From Sequoia sempervirens (Eukaryota; Streptophyta; Pinopsida; Cupressales; Cupressaceae), in the NCBI GenBank assembly GCA_007258455.2, contig VDFB02196122.1, positions 1 to 64,000 of the forward strand: 64,000 bases of DNA. The letters are read 5' to 3'. The number at the start of each line of letters is the position of its first letter. The stretch's first letter is position 1. This document shows positions 11,809-23,032 of the stretch, in pieces. The notes below the pieces were generated by a model, which saw nothing but the letters and a program-made list of their open reading frames with translations, was not told the origin of the DNA and did not search any database. Position numbers and translations under genes: made by a program.

Positions 11809-12667
11809 TTGTCATTCCTCTTAATACCACCCTCTTTCCATCGGATTGAAATTTTAGCTCCATTGTTTGCAGATTTAGAGAGATCTCTCCAAGAGATCGC
11901 AGCCATTGAATGCCAAGGACAACATCTGTATCTCCAATGCTAACAACATAGAAGTCATCTTTGACTTCATAGTTTCCCAATTGCATAGACATGTTAGAAA
12001 CCTTCTGATTGCAAGAGATATGAAATCCATCCACCACTGTGACTTTAAAAACTTCGAATTCTTTAGTTTTGAGTCCTCTCTTTGCAACCACTGCTTCATC
12101 AATGAAATTGTGTGTTGCTCCGGTATCAATCAAAGCCATAATTCGATGCCCTCCAAGCATACCATGAACCTTGAAAGATTTGTTCTTCTGGAAACTAGAA
12201 AGCTGGGCAAATCTGCCCCCACCTCCTTGATCATCTTCAGACTCTTCTGGAGCTTTCTCTTCCTCACTTTCTGCAAAATTAGACCGCTGCTCCAAGTAAT
12301 CAGATTCTGATCTAAAATCAGAATAGGCCTCCATGTGGTTAGAATGTCCTCTTCCATAGCATCTATGCCCTTTAGTCCATGGTTCTTTGCATGTGTAACA
12401 TTTTCCCTCTTTTCTAAGCTTCTCACGAAGCTCATCATCCATCTTAGAAGGGAATTTTTTATGATGAGTTGTAAGGTACTTCTTATCTTTCTTGTGTGCA
12501 AAGGGCCTAGGCTGAAATTTAGGCATAGGGGCAGCCAACTCCATGCTTCTAGCTTTCTTGATAGCTTCATCGAGACTAGGTGGATCAAATGCTTTTACCC
12601 ACCCCTTCAATGGTTCCATCAAATCTTCCGAGAACAACACAACAAGTCTTCTTTTAGTGATGTTGGG
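11759..12667 (-). pseudogene. Element E gag C-terminus and aspartic protease
   Basis: The 293-codon frame begins in the capsid end ([31 protein letters not shown] region). It carries a Gag zinc knuckle [14 protein letters not shown] near 12370-12395, a chromovirus spacing variant of CX2C-H-C. It then has the protease active site [13 protein letters not shown] near 12105-12140. Its 5' end is cut at 12667/12668 by the insertion of A. The continuation is at 20644, with the TSD TTGGG on both sides. Confidence 0.85.
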
Positions 12668-14452
12668 TGAAATATGCTAACCAATTTTTTTTTGAAGAAG
12701 TAACACAACATAACCAGCAATAGTTAACTGGATTAGCGTTAGCATCAAACTTGAAAACTGAACTTGAAATGAAAACTACTCAACGTCAAGAATGTGCACT
12801 CAAGATCCCACTGAGGGCGAGGTGCTAACATATGACGGAGTCTTAAAAATTGAAATTATAAACTGATAGGCGGATAACCAGCCATGAAGAACATTAACTG
12901 ATAGGCGGATAACCAGCCATGAAGAACATTTCCACACTACCACCAAACAGTGGGGGGAAGAGATTACAATTAAAGCAATTCGTCCGCTGCGGCGGGCATC
13001 CACAGAGTTGTGGGGATTCACCACTATGAATGTGGGTATATGAGAGTTACAAAATAGACTGTCCACACTGGCGGTAAACCATCCAGGGGTAATTTAATGA
13101 TAGAACAGAAAGTAATTGCAGAAATGAAAGATTGGTTGGATTAGTAATGCTTAATCTCAACCTTACAAATTAAAACTCTGCAAATTACAATTACATTGAT
13201 AAGGAATGAACCTTAGATATTAAGCATGAACTTTTACAATGATATAACTCTCAAATACTGAAGTATATGACCAAAAACTGGAAATTGCAACAATCTGATA
13301 TAAAAATCAGAATTCTGGAAATTCATATCAGCAAACTGGAAATTAATAAAATACTCATAACTCACTCATTTCACCTCCAAATTGACTGAAACTGAATGCA
13401 ATGGACTTCTGGAAGGTAGGCGACCAAACCAGGAGGAAGAAACAGCAGCAAATCAAGTCCTTTATTTTCTGACACAATTCCCAATGCAAACTAAAATGTA
13501 CGGCCTTGAGAAGGGGCGATTTTAGCTTAAAAAATTGAAGGCTTCAAATTAAAATCGGAAACTTTGCAAGAGGGGGCGCCTTGGCATAATAATCACTCAG
13601 CAAAAATACCCATAACCAAAATAATTTTATTCCAAGAGCTGCTAATAGAATTCACTTTCAGCTGTATAAACATCAGCAACTTCAAAATCTGGAAAATTTA
13701 TCAAAACTTCAACTATAAGCACAAATCTGCTAGTCTGGATGAGAAGCAGCAAAAACCAACTAGGTGTTGTATTTCAAACACGAAATTGGAGAGTGGCTAG
13801 GAGGTAGCATCCTCGAAGCATTAGTTCAAATGTCATTCCGACAGCATAACAATATGATAACATGAATGGATCCAATGCTGGAGCAAAAACCTTCAATAAA
13901 TAAGAGCTCAACAAAACTCTTCAATTGCCTGAGAAGCAGCTCAAAAGACACAAGAGACCTTTCCAATTCCCAAAGACCAGTCAACTTCTCAAGTGGCGTC
14001 CCAAAAGCCTCCAAGAATTTCACTTTATTCAAATAATATAAAAGTGGCGTCCACTTTTGCTCAAGGAATAAAGTTCTTAATAAAATTAATAAAGCTCTTT
14101 ATGAAGGCGTACCCTTCATGGCCCCATTTTAAAAACAACTTAAGTTATCTCCTTAGGCCAAGGGGGTGTCAACAGTGAATTAAAACATAATGCCTTTAAT
14201 TAAATATTTTTCACCAAATAAAGCTCTCTGAAGACCAAGCCATAATAACAACTGCTCCAACTGAAAATGACTTAATGAAGGCTGACAACCGAACCACTGC
14301 CAGAATTAGTATTTACTAAAAATAGTAAATACCTAGAAATGCCACAAAACTCCAAGCAAGGAAACCCTAATTTCACTTCTGATCAACCTACGGATTTCCA
14401 GAAATAGGCTATCAGTCAAAGAAGAGCGTATGGCCAAAATGGGGACATTACA
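12668..14452 (-). repeat. Element A 3' LTR
   Basis: On the plus strand it starts TGAAATATGC and ends GGGGACATTACA. It is about 99.5% identical to 18860-20643. Differences include G/A near 12836, A/C near 13465, G/C near 13558 and one base of length near 14040. It contains a hairpin at 14309-14332 and phased GGCGTCC boxes near 13995, 14046 and 14106. Confidence 0.95.
14309..14332 (-). promoter_or_regulatory. LTR hairpin, 10-bp stem with AAAA loop
   Basis: GTATTTACTA and TAGTAAATAC are perfect reverse complements around four A. The same hairpin, with compensating stem changes, is in the LTRs of D and E. The role is unknown; it lies near the U3 end of the LTR. Confidence 0.7.
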
Positions 14453-17400
14453 GTCCGCCCTTCCCAAAATTGCTTGTCCTCAAGCAATGCCACAACACTC
14501 CAAACTGATCCCACCAAACATGTAGGATCCCGGGGTCCCAAGTCCATCTCGGAAAGGTTCCATCATGCTGATGCTGCTCTACTCTGATCACACAAATGAA
14601 ATCACTGCACCAGAACTGCACAAACCATCCCTGCAACCTCAAGGAGATAACATGCCTAAAATTCAAACTGAAAAACATGGAAGGAATGGAATCAAAATGT
14701 AGCAGCATCTCCTGCCCAATAAACTCTGAGGAATTAACATCTGCGATGTTAATGTCAATCACCATCCTGAGAATAAAGAAGATTACTCTAAACAACTCAA
14801 ATATATTCTCATCAACATCACTGCTCAAAGCGTCAAACCAAATCACATCAACAAAGGTAACTCCATCATAGCTATTTGTAAAAGAATAAACAGCCCTTTG
14901 CATGTTCATAACAGCCGCATCATCAAAGCTCCTCAAGGATGTATAATGCCTCTTCTGAATAATTCTAATATATGCAAGAAAATTTATGAAAACTCCCACT
15001 AAAATCTCAAAAGTCTCAAATAGTTGAACCCAAACAAGCAAGGGTTCGCTGCCCCAAACACTAGTGCAAGAAATTGTATAGAGTAAATCACTGGAAAGGA
15101 ACTTAAACACTATCCAAATCTGGTCCAAATCACTATGGAGCATCATTTCCCACTTTTGAGGCCATAAACCATTACTGAAAAAAGATTGAGAAGAGGAAGA
15201 ATGAATGTACCAGCTGCCTATGAAAACTGAAATGAACCTCTCAAAATCTGATTTTAGGAAAATCATCATGCAATGAACTGAACAGTTGCTGCAATACTGA
15301 AAATCAGCGTCCATAATAGAACAATTGCTCATGACCAAGGCTGAAAACATCTTCTCAAGAGACTCCAAACCAACATTAAACCATCCTTTGTTCGAAATAT
15401 CTCTCCAATTCACCAGTTGATGAGCAAAAAGAACCTTCAAATGATTAGCGAAGATGGGGACATCATCGGAGGATCTGAAAATTAAATTCTTATCTCTCCA
15501 AAGATTTCTCTTTCTAGTTGTAACAATCTCCATCAAGCCATATTGAGGATTCCAAACATGGATACTCGACTGAAAATGTTTTCCAATGCATCTGAAATAG
15601 TACACAACACTTCTCCAAGTACTAATCAAGGCAAAATGCAAACTCAAGAATTTAGAGTCTTCTTTGATAAACCCATGCAGCCCACTCATGGAAACATCAA
15701 CATTAATGGAGCGCAAAACAAAAGTTGTCCTCAATTCCCATTCCCTCAAAGGACTAGGATGGGCCAAAACATCACTCAACTCAAGAGATAGATTGTTAAG
15801 AAAGTAAATAATTTGTTTAGGTTCAACTTTCTCCCAAACTTTATGAGTAATAAGTCTAGAATCTTCGCTTGTTGCTGTTGCAATGGAGTGACCAGCAGCT
15901 ACCACCAAATCAAGAATGAAAGACTCAACATTAGAGTTCAAAGAAATCTGCAAACAAGAGTAGGAACAACTGCTGCAATATTGAAAATCCACATTCATCT
16001 TGACCAAATTGCTCGAACACAAGGGTGGAAACACCCACTCTAAGAGTTCCATTACAGCAAAGAACCATTCTTTGCTCAAAATTTCTCTCCAATCCATTTG
16101 TTGGTAAACAAATGGAATCATCAAGTGGCTGGTAAGAAAGGAAAAAGCACCATTAATTTTGAATGTTTGATCCTTATCCCTCCAATGAAGCTTCCTACCA
16201 TACCCCAAAAGATTTTTCACAACAAATTCCTGAGTACCAATCAACTCCAATTGCACACCCAGAAAATTATTGACTTCTTTGGTAAACCATTGAAGTCTAT
16301 CCAAGAAAGCTTCAAAAACAAGGGAGCCTGAAACAAACATCGTCTTCAAATCCTTCTCCCAAGACAAGATAGTGTGAGCATTACTCAATCCAAAGGATAA
16401 ACTGTCAGGCATGTAAACAATATGTCTTACCAAAACATGTTTTAACACCTTGGTGTCAAAGATGGGGAAGTCGTCATGAATCAACACTTCCCATATGGAG
16501 ACTGAATTCTCTAAACCTCTTATGCATTCACTTACAAGCAAGCTTGGAGGATTATCAATCACAGAATATATCTCGTCCCTACATTCTCTGAGAAGTTTGA
16601 AATCAACTAGCTGGTCTCCTACCTCCATTACACCCAACTGAACATTCGCTAACATGCACTTTGTTGATTCAAGCTCATGGCTGCAAGCTATCCCTTCTTG
16701 AGGCAAGTTCTCTTCCCAACTCAAGAGTTCACACTCTTGATTTACCTTCCAATTACCATCATCTTCATGAATCTCCTTAAAATTAAGCAAGGTTTCATCA
16801 TTATGGAGTTCATTAATGCCTTCAACTATTTGCTTGATCTCCATAATCCTTGTATCAGCTTCTTGTCCTTCAAGTGTGGCTGCAATAAGAATTTGATTTT
16901 CTCCCTTGCATAAAGAGTGATGAGCTAAGGAAAGATCAAGGTAAAGACGATCAACTTCTTTCTCCTTCTCTTGGTAGGCATCATAGGTCTCTTCTGCAAA
17001 CTTAATGGCATTATCCCTATCTGACAGTAAATGCAAATAATCTATCTTTAATGATTCCAATGCTTCTTTGGTAGTTTGCAACTTGGAAAGAGTGACTCCT
17101 TTAACTCCATTTTGTCTCTCTTCAAACTGTGACTTCCAGTAGAGTTCTTCAACAAAATTGTGTGTGCTATCAAATCTTGATAATGCTTTAACAATTTTCT
17201 CTTCTGAAACCATTAAGTTATCCTTCAAAACTTGCAGCTCTTTAGGCCCATGATCAAAATCAGCAAAGAAGCTTTGCTCATCAAACATCAACTTTTCTGA
17301 TTTATTTTCTTTGACTTGATTCTCAAAATCAGCTTCCTTCCTAACAGCAATATTTTCAAACAATGAATCATTATTGATTGATTCTCTTAAAGTCTTGGTA

Positions 17401-18740
17401 GCAACATACTCTGCTTTAGTGGCTACTACTACCTCAAAGGAATCTTTATGGAGCTTTGCCAAACAAGCTTCTTCATCAAAGACAATGTCTTCTCCAATGA
17501 CTTCATAGCTTGAAATACAAAATGAATTTTGAACTTTATCAGGATCAAAGGGAAATTTATCCCACTCAAGTTCTTTAGCATACCTTGGTGCCATCTCACC
17601 AGGATCCCAAATGCAAAAGGGTTGATTGTAATGATCAACAGGAACAAGATCTTCATGCTCCTCTTGGATTGTTGACTCATTGAATGAGTCATTCCTCATT
17701 CCATTCAAACTGAAATCTTCATCGGTAACTTCCTCCAAGAGCTTAGTTTGATGATCAAGCTCAATACCTCCTTTGCCACCGTCATTATACTGGAAATAAA
17801 AGTCATCAAAGTTGGCTGCTTTGATTAATTTATCATTTTTATCTTCAACAAACCCATCATGAATAGATGTGTTGCTGATTTTATCATTAGCATCCACATA
17901 CATACCAAAGAAATCTTCTTGGTCACTTGTCATAAATTCTTCATATGTATTCAAAATTGATGTTGCCTCCCTGCACTCACCCTCAGCATGTGCGGACAAC
18001 TCATTTTTCTGCTCTATCTTCCTCATGTGTGGCTTCAATTTTCTATCACATTGAATGAACAAATCTCTGATCAACATACCAGCAGTAGAGGAATTCTTTC
18101 CTTCTTGTTCATGAATGTTTAACATAAAAGTTAAGACGGATTTTGGAATGTCATCCATCTCATTGATAGTTAAAATTAAAATGTTTCTCATTGCTGCAAC
18201 TACATCCTCTTCTTGTTCACTCCAAGTTGAAATGAAGAGGTAATGGATCAAATAATATATTTGATCTTGCATACCCAATTCAACCAGCAAAATACTTGTT
18301 TTGAGTTCAGAAAACATCTTCAATATAGTAGCTCTTCTGGAGTACTGATTGCTATCAATTTCATCAAGGTCTTGAAAACTTTCCACTATCATATTTAATA
18401 TGGTCTTCATAGTTTCGACATCATAGGGCAATTGGGGAATTACAATTCTTATTATCTCCATGAAACAGGAAGAAATCAGTAGCTTGGTTTCTTCATCAGG
18501 ATGCCCCAACCAATAGGGCTGATTCAAAAAATTCACTGTAGGAGCTAGTGCCAACTCCATTTTCTCTGAAGGTGATTGCTTCACTTGTCTCAAACATTGT
18601 TCTAACAAATGAAGAATTTTTTGTTCATCTTCTCTTGACTGAAATTCTATACCAAGTCTCTTTCCAGCCATAAAGAGAGTCTCTGCCAACTTCATCTCTT
18701 CTTCATTAGCCATGCCTAATTGCCAACTTCTGGATACCAC
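14448..18740 (-). CDS. Long chimeric ORF of element A: PDS5-like HEAT region, coiled coil and tandem novel module
   Basis: This is an intact 1430-residue frame. Residues 1 to about 245 match the N-terminal HEAT region of plant PDS5 cohesin-associated proteins: LLEQCLRQVKQSPSEKM, then ALAP, then a segment around SCFMEIIRIVIPQLPY, and RKLKPHMRK. PDS5 regulates sister-chromatid cohesion; whether this copy does is unknown. Residues 245-540 are acidic and low in motifs. Residues 550-620 form a coiled-coil-like block (ESLKIDYLHLLSDRDNAIKF) also found in elements B and C. Residues about 810-1250 are two tandem modules of about 228 residues, each with a WRD motif, a WR(E/D)I..K.WF motif and DFQYCS-x-CS. 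The stop TAA is supplied by the LTR terminus TGTAATG. There is no gag or pol domain. Lack of introns suggests capture through RNA. Confidence is high for the ORF and moderate-high for PDS5 similarity. Confidence 0.85.
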   Translation of the reverse strand: MVSRSWQLGMANEEEMKLAETLFMAGKRLGIEFQSREDEQKILHLLEQCLRQVKQSPSEKMELALAPTVNFLNQPYWLGHPDEETKLLISSCFMEIIRIVIPQLPYDVETMKTILNMIVESFQDLDEIDSNQYSRRATILKMFSELKTSILLVELGMQDQIYYLIHYLFISTWSEQEEDVVAAMRNILILTINEMDDIPKSVLTFMLNIHEQEGKNSSTAGMLIRDLFIQCDRKLKPHMRKIEQKNELSAHAEGECREATSILNTYEEFMTSDQEDFFGMYVDANDKISNTSIHDGFVEDKNDKLIKAANFDDFYFQYNDGGKGGIELDHQTKLLEEVTDEDFSLNGMRNDSFNESTIQEEHEDLVPVDHYNQPFCIWDPGEMAPRYAKELEWDKFPFDPDKVQNSFCISSYEVIGEDIVFDEEACLAKLHKDSFEVVVATKAEYVATKTLRESINNDSLFENIAVRKEADFENQVKENKSEKLMFDEQSFFADFDHGPKELQVLKDNLMVSEEKIVKALSRFDSTHNFVEELYWKSQFEERQNGVKGVTLSKLQTTKEALESLKIDYLHLLSDRDNAIKFAEETYDAYQEKEKEVDRLYLDLSLAHHSLCKGENQILIAATLEGQEADTRIMEIKQIVEGINELHNDETLLNFKEIHEDDGNWKVNQECELLSWEENLPQEGIACSHELESTKCMLANVQLGVMEVGDQLVDFKLLRECRDEIYSVIDNPPSLLVSECIRGLENSVSIWEVLIHDDFPIFDTKVLKHVLVRHIVYMPDSLSFGLSNAHTILSWEKDLKTMFVSGSLVFEAFLDRLQWFTKEVNNFLGVQLELIGTQEFVVKNLLGYGRKLHWRDKDQTFKINGAFSFLTSHLMIPFVYQQMDWREILSKEWFFAVMELLEWVFPPLCSSNLVKMNVDFQYCSSCSYSCLQISLNSNVESFILDLVVAAGHSIATATSEDSRLITHKVWEKVEPKQIIYFLNNLSLELSDVLAHPSPLREWELRTTFVLRSINVDVSMSGLHGFIKEDSKFLSLHFALISTWRSVVYYFRCIGKHFQSSIHVWNPQYGLMEIVTTRKRNLWRDKNLIFRSSDDVPIFANHLKVLFAHQLVNWRDISNKGWFNVGLESLEKMFSALVMSNCSIMDADFQYCSNCSVHCMMIFLKSDFERFISVFIGSWYIHSSSSQSFFSNGLWPQKWEMMLHSDLDQIWIVFKFLSSDLLYTISCTSVWGSEPLLVWVQLFETFEILVGVFINFLAYIRIIQKRHYTSLRSFDDAAVMNMQRAVYSFTNSYDGVTFVDVIWFDALSSDVDENIFELFRVIFFILRMVIDINIADVNSSEFIGQEMLLHFDSIPSMFFSLNFRHVISLRLQGWFVQFWCSDFICVIRVEQHQHDGTFPRWTWDPGILHVWWDQFGVLWHCLRTSNFGKGGL
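14453..14488 (-). promoter_or_regulatory. Polypurine region and conserved 20-nt hairpin of element A
   Basis: Directly inside the 3' LTR the element strand reads GGGAAGGGCGGAC, the likely second-strand primer. Just upstream (14469-14488) lies ATTGCTTG, loop AGGA, CAAGCAAT. The same stem is at the same place in B, C and D. Confidence 0.8.
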
Positions 18741-18846
18741 AAGGAGCTGAACTAAAATCTGCTCTGACTATTGGTATAGTACCGGAGATCTCTGTCACTC
18801 ATCTGATACACAACTGCAAATTTGCCACAGGATGGCAGGGTCTTCT

Positions 18847-18858
18847 GCTCTGATACCA
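18847..18858 (-). promoter_or_regulatory. Primer-binding site of element A (tRNA-iMet)
   Basis: The element strand reads TGGTATCAGAGC, the standard plant initiator-Met tRNA complement, one base inside the 5' LTR. The leader before the ORF (18741-18846) shares ACAGGATGGCAGG with the leader of chromovirus E. Confidence 0.95.
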
Positions 18859-18859
18859 C

Positions 18860-20643
18860 TGAAATATGCTAACCAATTTTTTTTTGAAGAAGTAACACAA
18901 CGTAACCAGCAATAGTTAACTGGATTAGCGTTAGCATCAAACTTGAAAACTGAACTTGAAATGAAAACTACTCAACGTCAAGAATGTGCACTCAAGATCC
19001 CACTGAGGGCGAGGTGCTAACATATGACAGAGTCTTAAAAATTGAAATTATAAACTGATAGGCGGATAACCAGCCATGAAGAACATTAACTGATAGGCGG
19101 ATAACCAGCCATGAAGAACATTTCCACACTACCACCAAACAGTGGGGGGAAGAGATTACAATTAAAGCAATTCGTCCGCTGCGGCGGGCATCCACAGAGT
19201 TGTGGGGATTCACCACTATGAATGTGGGTATATGAGAGTTACAAAATAGACTGTCCACACTGGCGGTAAACCATCCAGGGGTAATTTAATGATAGAACAG
19301 AAAGTAATTGCAGAAATGAAAGATTGGTTGGATTAGTAATGCTTAATCTCAACCTTACAAATTAAAACTCTGCAAATTACAATTACATTGATAAGGAATG
19401 AACCTTAGATATTAAGCATGAACTTTTACAATGATATAACTCTCAAATACTGAAGTATATGACCAAAAACTGGAAATTGCAACAATCTGATATAAAAATC
19501 AGAATTCTGGAAATTCATATCAGCAAACTGGAAATTAATAAAATACTCATAACTCACTCATTTCACCTCCAAATTGACTGAAACTGAATGCAATGGACTT
19601 CTGGAAGGTAGGCGACCAAACCAGGAGGAAGAAACAGCAGCAAATCACGTCCTTTATTTTCTGACACAATTCCCAATGCAAACTAAAATGTACGGCCTTG
19701 AGAAGGGGCGATTTTAGCTTAAAAAATTGAAGGCTTCAAATTAAAATCCGAAACTTTGCAAGAGGGGGCGCCTTGGCATAATAATCACTCAGCAAAAATA
19801 CCCATAACCAAAATAATTTTATTCCAAGAGCTGCTAACAGAATTCACTTTCAGCTGTATAAACATCAGCAACTTCAAAATCTGGAAAATTTATCAAAACT
19901 TCAACTATAAGCACAAATCTGCTAGTCTGGATGAGAAGCAGCAAAAACCAACTAGGTGTTGTATTTCAAACACGAAATTGGAGAGTGGCTAGGAGGTAGC
20001 ATCCTCGAAGCATTAGTTCAAATGTCATTCCGACAGCATAACAATATGATAACATGAATGGATCAAATGCTGGAGCAAAAACCTTCAATAAATAAGAGCT
20101 CAACAAAACTCTTCAATTGCCTGAGAAGCAGCTCAAAAGACACAAGAGACCTTTCCAATTCCCAAAGACCAGTCAACTTCTCAAGTGGCGTCCCAAAAGC
20201 CTCCAAGAATTTCACTTTATTCAAATAATATAAAGTGGCATCCACTTTTGCTCAAGGAATAAAGTTCTTAATAAAATTAATAAAGCTCTTTATGAAGGCG
20301 TACCCTTCATGGCCCCATTTTAAAAACAACTTAAGTTATCTCCTTAGGCCAAGGGGGTGTCAACAGTGAATTAAAACATAATGCCTTTAATTAAATATTT
20401 TTCACCAAATAAAGCTCTCTGAAGACCAAGCCATAATAACAACTGCTCCAACTGAAAATGACTTAATGAAGGCTGACAACCGAACCACTGCCAGAATTAG
20501 TATTTACTAAAAATAGTAAATACCTAGAAATGCCACAAAACTCCAAGCAAGGAAACCCTAATTTCACTTCTGATCAACCTACGGATTTCCAGAAATAGGC
20601 TATCAGTCAAAGAAGAGCGTATGGCCAAAATGGGGACATTACA
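18860..20643 (-). repeat. Element A 5' LTR
   Basis: This is the near-identical partner of 12668-14452 and carries the promoter copy. The hairpin copy is at 20500-20523. The 5-bp flank TTGGG at 20644-20648 equals 12663-12667. Confidence 0.95.
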
Positions 20644-21420
20644 TTGGGCACCATCACGAAAATCCTTTGAAAATCTACAATATATGCATCCAACGAGCCA
20701 TGCTGTTTCAGCTACGCAATCTCATGAAACTTCACTTCGGGGTCTTTAGTGTCGAACCTCTCAATCAGCTTGTTAGTGAACTCTTCATATGTTTGAATAA
20801 GGTTGTGGCCAAGAGTGACCAAACCATGGTACCACCACTTATGGGCAGCTCCTTCTAAGTGCAAGGTTGCAAACTTTATGGCATCCTTTTCAGGCATAGG
20901 TCTTAGTGAGAGGTAGTTGTCAAGCTTTTGAACCCATGATCTTGTTGTACATTTATCACTTCCATCAAAGTGGGCCAAAGTCACCTTTCCGAGGGCTTGT
21001 TGATAATCTGTTCTAGGGCCCATAGGAGGACGGTATTCAGTTCTTCCACCATTCCTTCTGTTACTTTGATTCATGAACTGATCAAAGAACCATTGGTCTC
21101 TAAGATTAGGAAGTAAAATGGCGTACTCCATGTAAGCTTTTCTTGCATCATCTGCAAAAGGTACCATGAGCTCCGCTTGTGGTTCTTCCCTTTGAGTGAA
21201 TGTAGGGAAAAGAGTTCTAGAGGCTGACCCTCTAGAGGTGGCCTCATGTTGGCCGATAATTTTGTCTCTCCCATTGTGCACTGAACCTCCATTGCTATTG
21301 TTGCCATTGACACCATTGTTTTCTCCAACATTATGGTGTTGATTTTGGGGCTGATTCTGAGTAGCTTGCTAATCCATTCTTGATAGCAAACGTGACATCA
21401 TATCTATCATGCCATCAAAC
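20644..21420 (-). pseudogene. Element E gag N-terminal part
   Basis: This matches the first part of D Gag: a leader with an ARMERKFDGMIDMMSRL-type helix, a Gly/Asn-rich linker, PLFPTFT-like and [12 protein letters not shown] motifs, then [17 protein letters not shown] and [17 protein letters not shown] (retrotransposon Gag domain). In-frame stops occur near 21371 (in the M-D-x-Q-A motif) and near 20711. The frame is interrupted at 20643 by element A and resumes at 12667. The 5' boundary is approximate. Confidence 0.85.
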
Positions 21421-21644
21421 TTCCTTTCCATTCTAGCTTCCCTTTCTTCCATTGAAGGTCTAGAACCTTCTGACATGTTTTCAACTGCTTTACCAGTCTC
21501 TCTCAAAGCCTCTGAAAGTGTCTTTACCTCTGAAACTGGTGGATACTGATGCTGAGTTCTTGCCTGACTTCTGGTGAAGTATCTGTTTTCTCTATCACAT
21601 ATTTGACAGCTGAACTCTGATGGTCACAGGATGGCAGGATCTTG

Positions 21645-21656
21645 GCTCTGATACCA
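21645..21656 (-). promoter_or_regulatory. Primer-binding site of element E
   Basis: TGGTATCAGAGC on the element strand, one base from the 5' LTR, is complementary to tRNA-iMet. The upstream leader has ACAGGATGGCAGG as in element A. Confidence 0.9.
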
Positions 21657-23032
21657 TTGAAATGACCCCCTTACAATTTTTTCAATTTTTCACAAGCAGT
21701 TTCACCCGTTAACGTTAGAGAAATCATAAACCAACACTGGAATGTAACCCTAACCAAGAATGTACACCAAGATCCCAATGACGGGGGAGGTGTGAGCATT
21801 TGGCGTTGGGGATCGTTAGCTTGAAACTGAATGCTAGAAATACAAAGTATGCAACTCATTCTCTTATTCAGTGGGAGTAGAGTGACGGCTTAGCCGATTA
21901 GTAGATGAGGAATGTAGTACAGAAAGTAAAGACGATGAGCCCTGTCTCTTCTACCGAACGGTGGGAATGAAAATGCTTATGCAAGAAAGTAAATAAGGCG
22001 GCAAGGCCAGCCTTCTTCCACTAAAAGTGGGAATACAATAGAAATTTGTAGAAATATTAAAGAGCTGATCAGTACTACTGAATCAGCGTTACAATGTGAA
22101 ATAAAATTTGCAAGAGCCAGGTATTAGATATGTCCAAAGTGCCACAAATGTTATAGAATGTCTCTCCAACTCCAAAAGACTCCCAACCATGAAAAACAAG
22201 ACCAAAAACTCCAACTAATAAAATCTGATATGACAAACCAACAAGTACAAAACTCAGACCAGCAACATGAGACACACCAAATTATTCATAACTCTCTCAA
22301 AATTCGACCAACACACCTGAAACCAAATGTAAATGATGCCTAAGGAGTAGGCGACCAAGCTAAGACCAAAAAACCACTACAAATATGAAATATTATTTTA
22401 AACATGCTTCCCAAGATAGTTCCCAGGCATGGTACGGCCTCCCAAGAGGGGCGACCAGCATTATAAAATCCAAGACTTCATAAAAAAATCCCAAACTCAA
22501 CAAATAGGGGCGCCCAGGGCCTAGGAAAGGATTGAACAACTACCCAGAAGCAAACAAACATCCCTCTTAGACTTATGATTGAAAATCACTTTCAGCTCCA
22601 TAGTAAACCAGCAACCTGTAAACTAACAAAACACCCAAAAGACATCAGAAAAATTCAAACAACTTCATTACAATGAGCTCCATCTGTTCTTCAGTGTAAA
22701 GAACAACCTTCTCACTTAGCTAGTTGCTATCTTTCAAGCAAGAAACTAAGTATAAGCTAGGAGGTATGCATTCCTCGAAGCAATTCAGTCACCATTTCGG
22801 CAACACTTCGTTATAATTTCTTCATGGATGAGAAATGAGAAGCCCAACACTCATATTTATAACTTTTTCACTCCAAATTCAAATTCAATTTCCTTCCAAG
22901 ATGGACGCCTAACTCAAATTCACATTCACTTCACAAAATTCTGTAATTTGCATTTCATTTCATCCTGTCCCCAAGTCGTCCATCTCAAGAAAGCACTATA
23001 CTTTATCAAAATTACAAATAAAGTATAATATT

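Larger units (their letters stand above)
12668..20643 (-). mobile_element. Element A: young non-autonomous LTR retrotransposon carrying a PDS5-like chimeric ORF
   Basis: A has two LTRs of 1785 and 1784 bp differing at about eight positions, terminal TG..CA, and a 5-bp TSD TTGGG (12663-12667 and 20644-20648). It has a tRNA-iMet primer-binding site at 18847-18858 and a polypurine region beside 14453. It sits inside the gag of E in the same orientation. The interior encodes no gag, protease, RT or integrase, only one long ORF. This is the structure of a large retrotransposon derivative, presumably mobilised in trans by a chromovirus of the D/E type, whose leader and PPT region it resembles. Confidence 0.95.

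Noticed and set aside
12800..13066. 88-codon frame repeated at 18992-19258
   Set aside because: Both copies lie inside the two LTRs of element A. Duplication follows from LTR identity and there is no evidence of translation.
14448..18740. Interpreting the 1430-codon ORF as the host PDS5 gene itself
   Set aside because: It is intronless, lies exactly between PBS and PPT of an LTR element with a TSD, and only its first 245 residues or so resemble PDS5.
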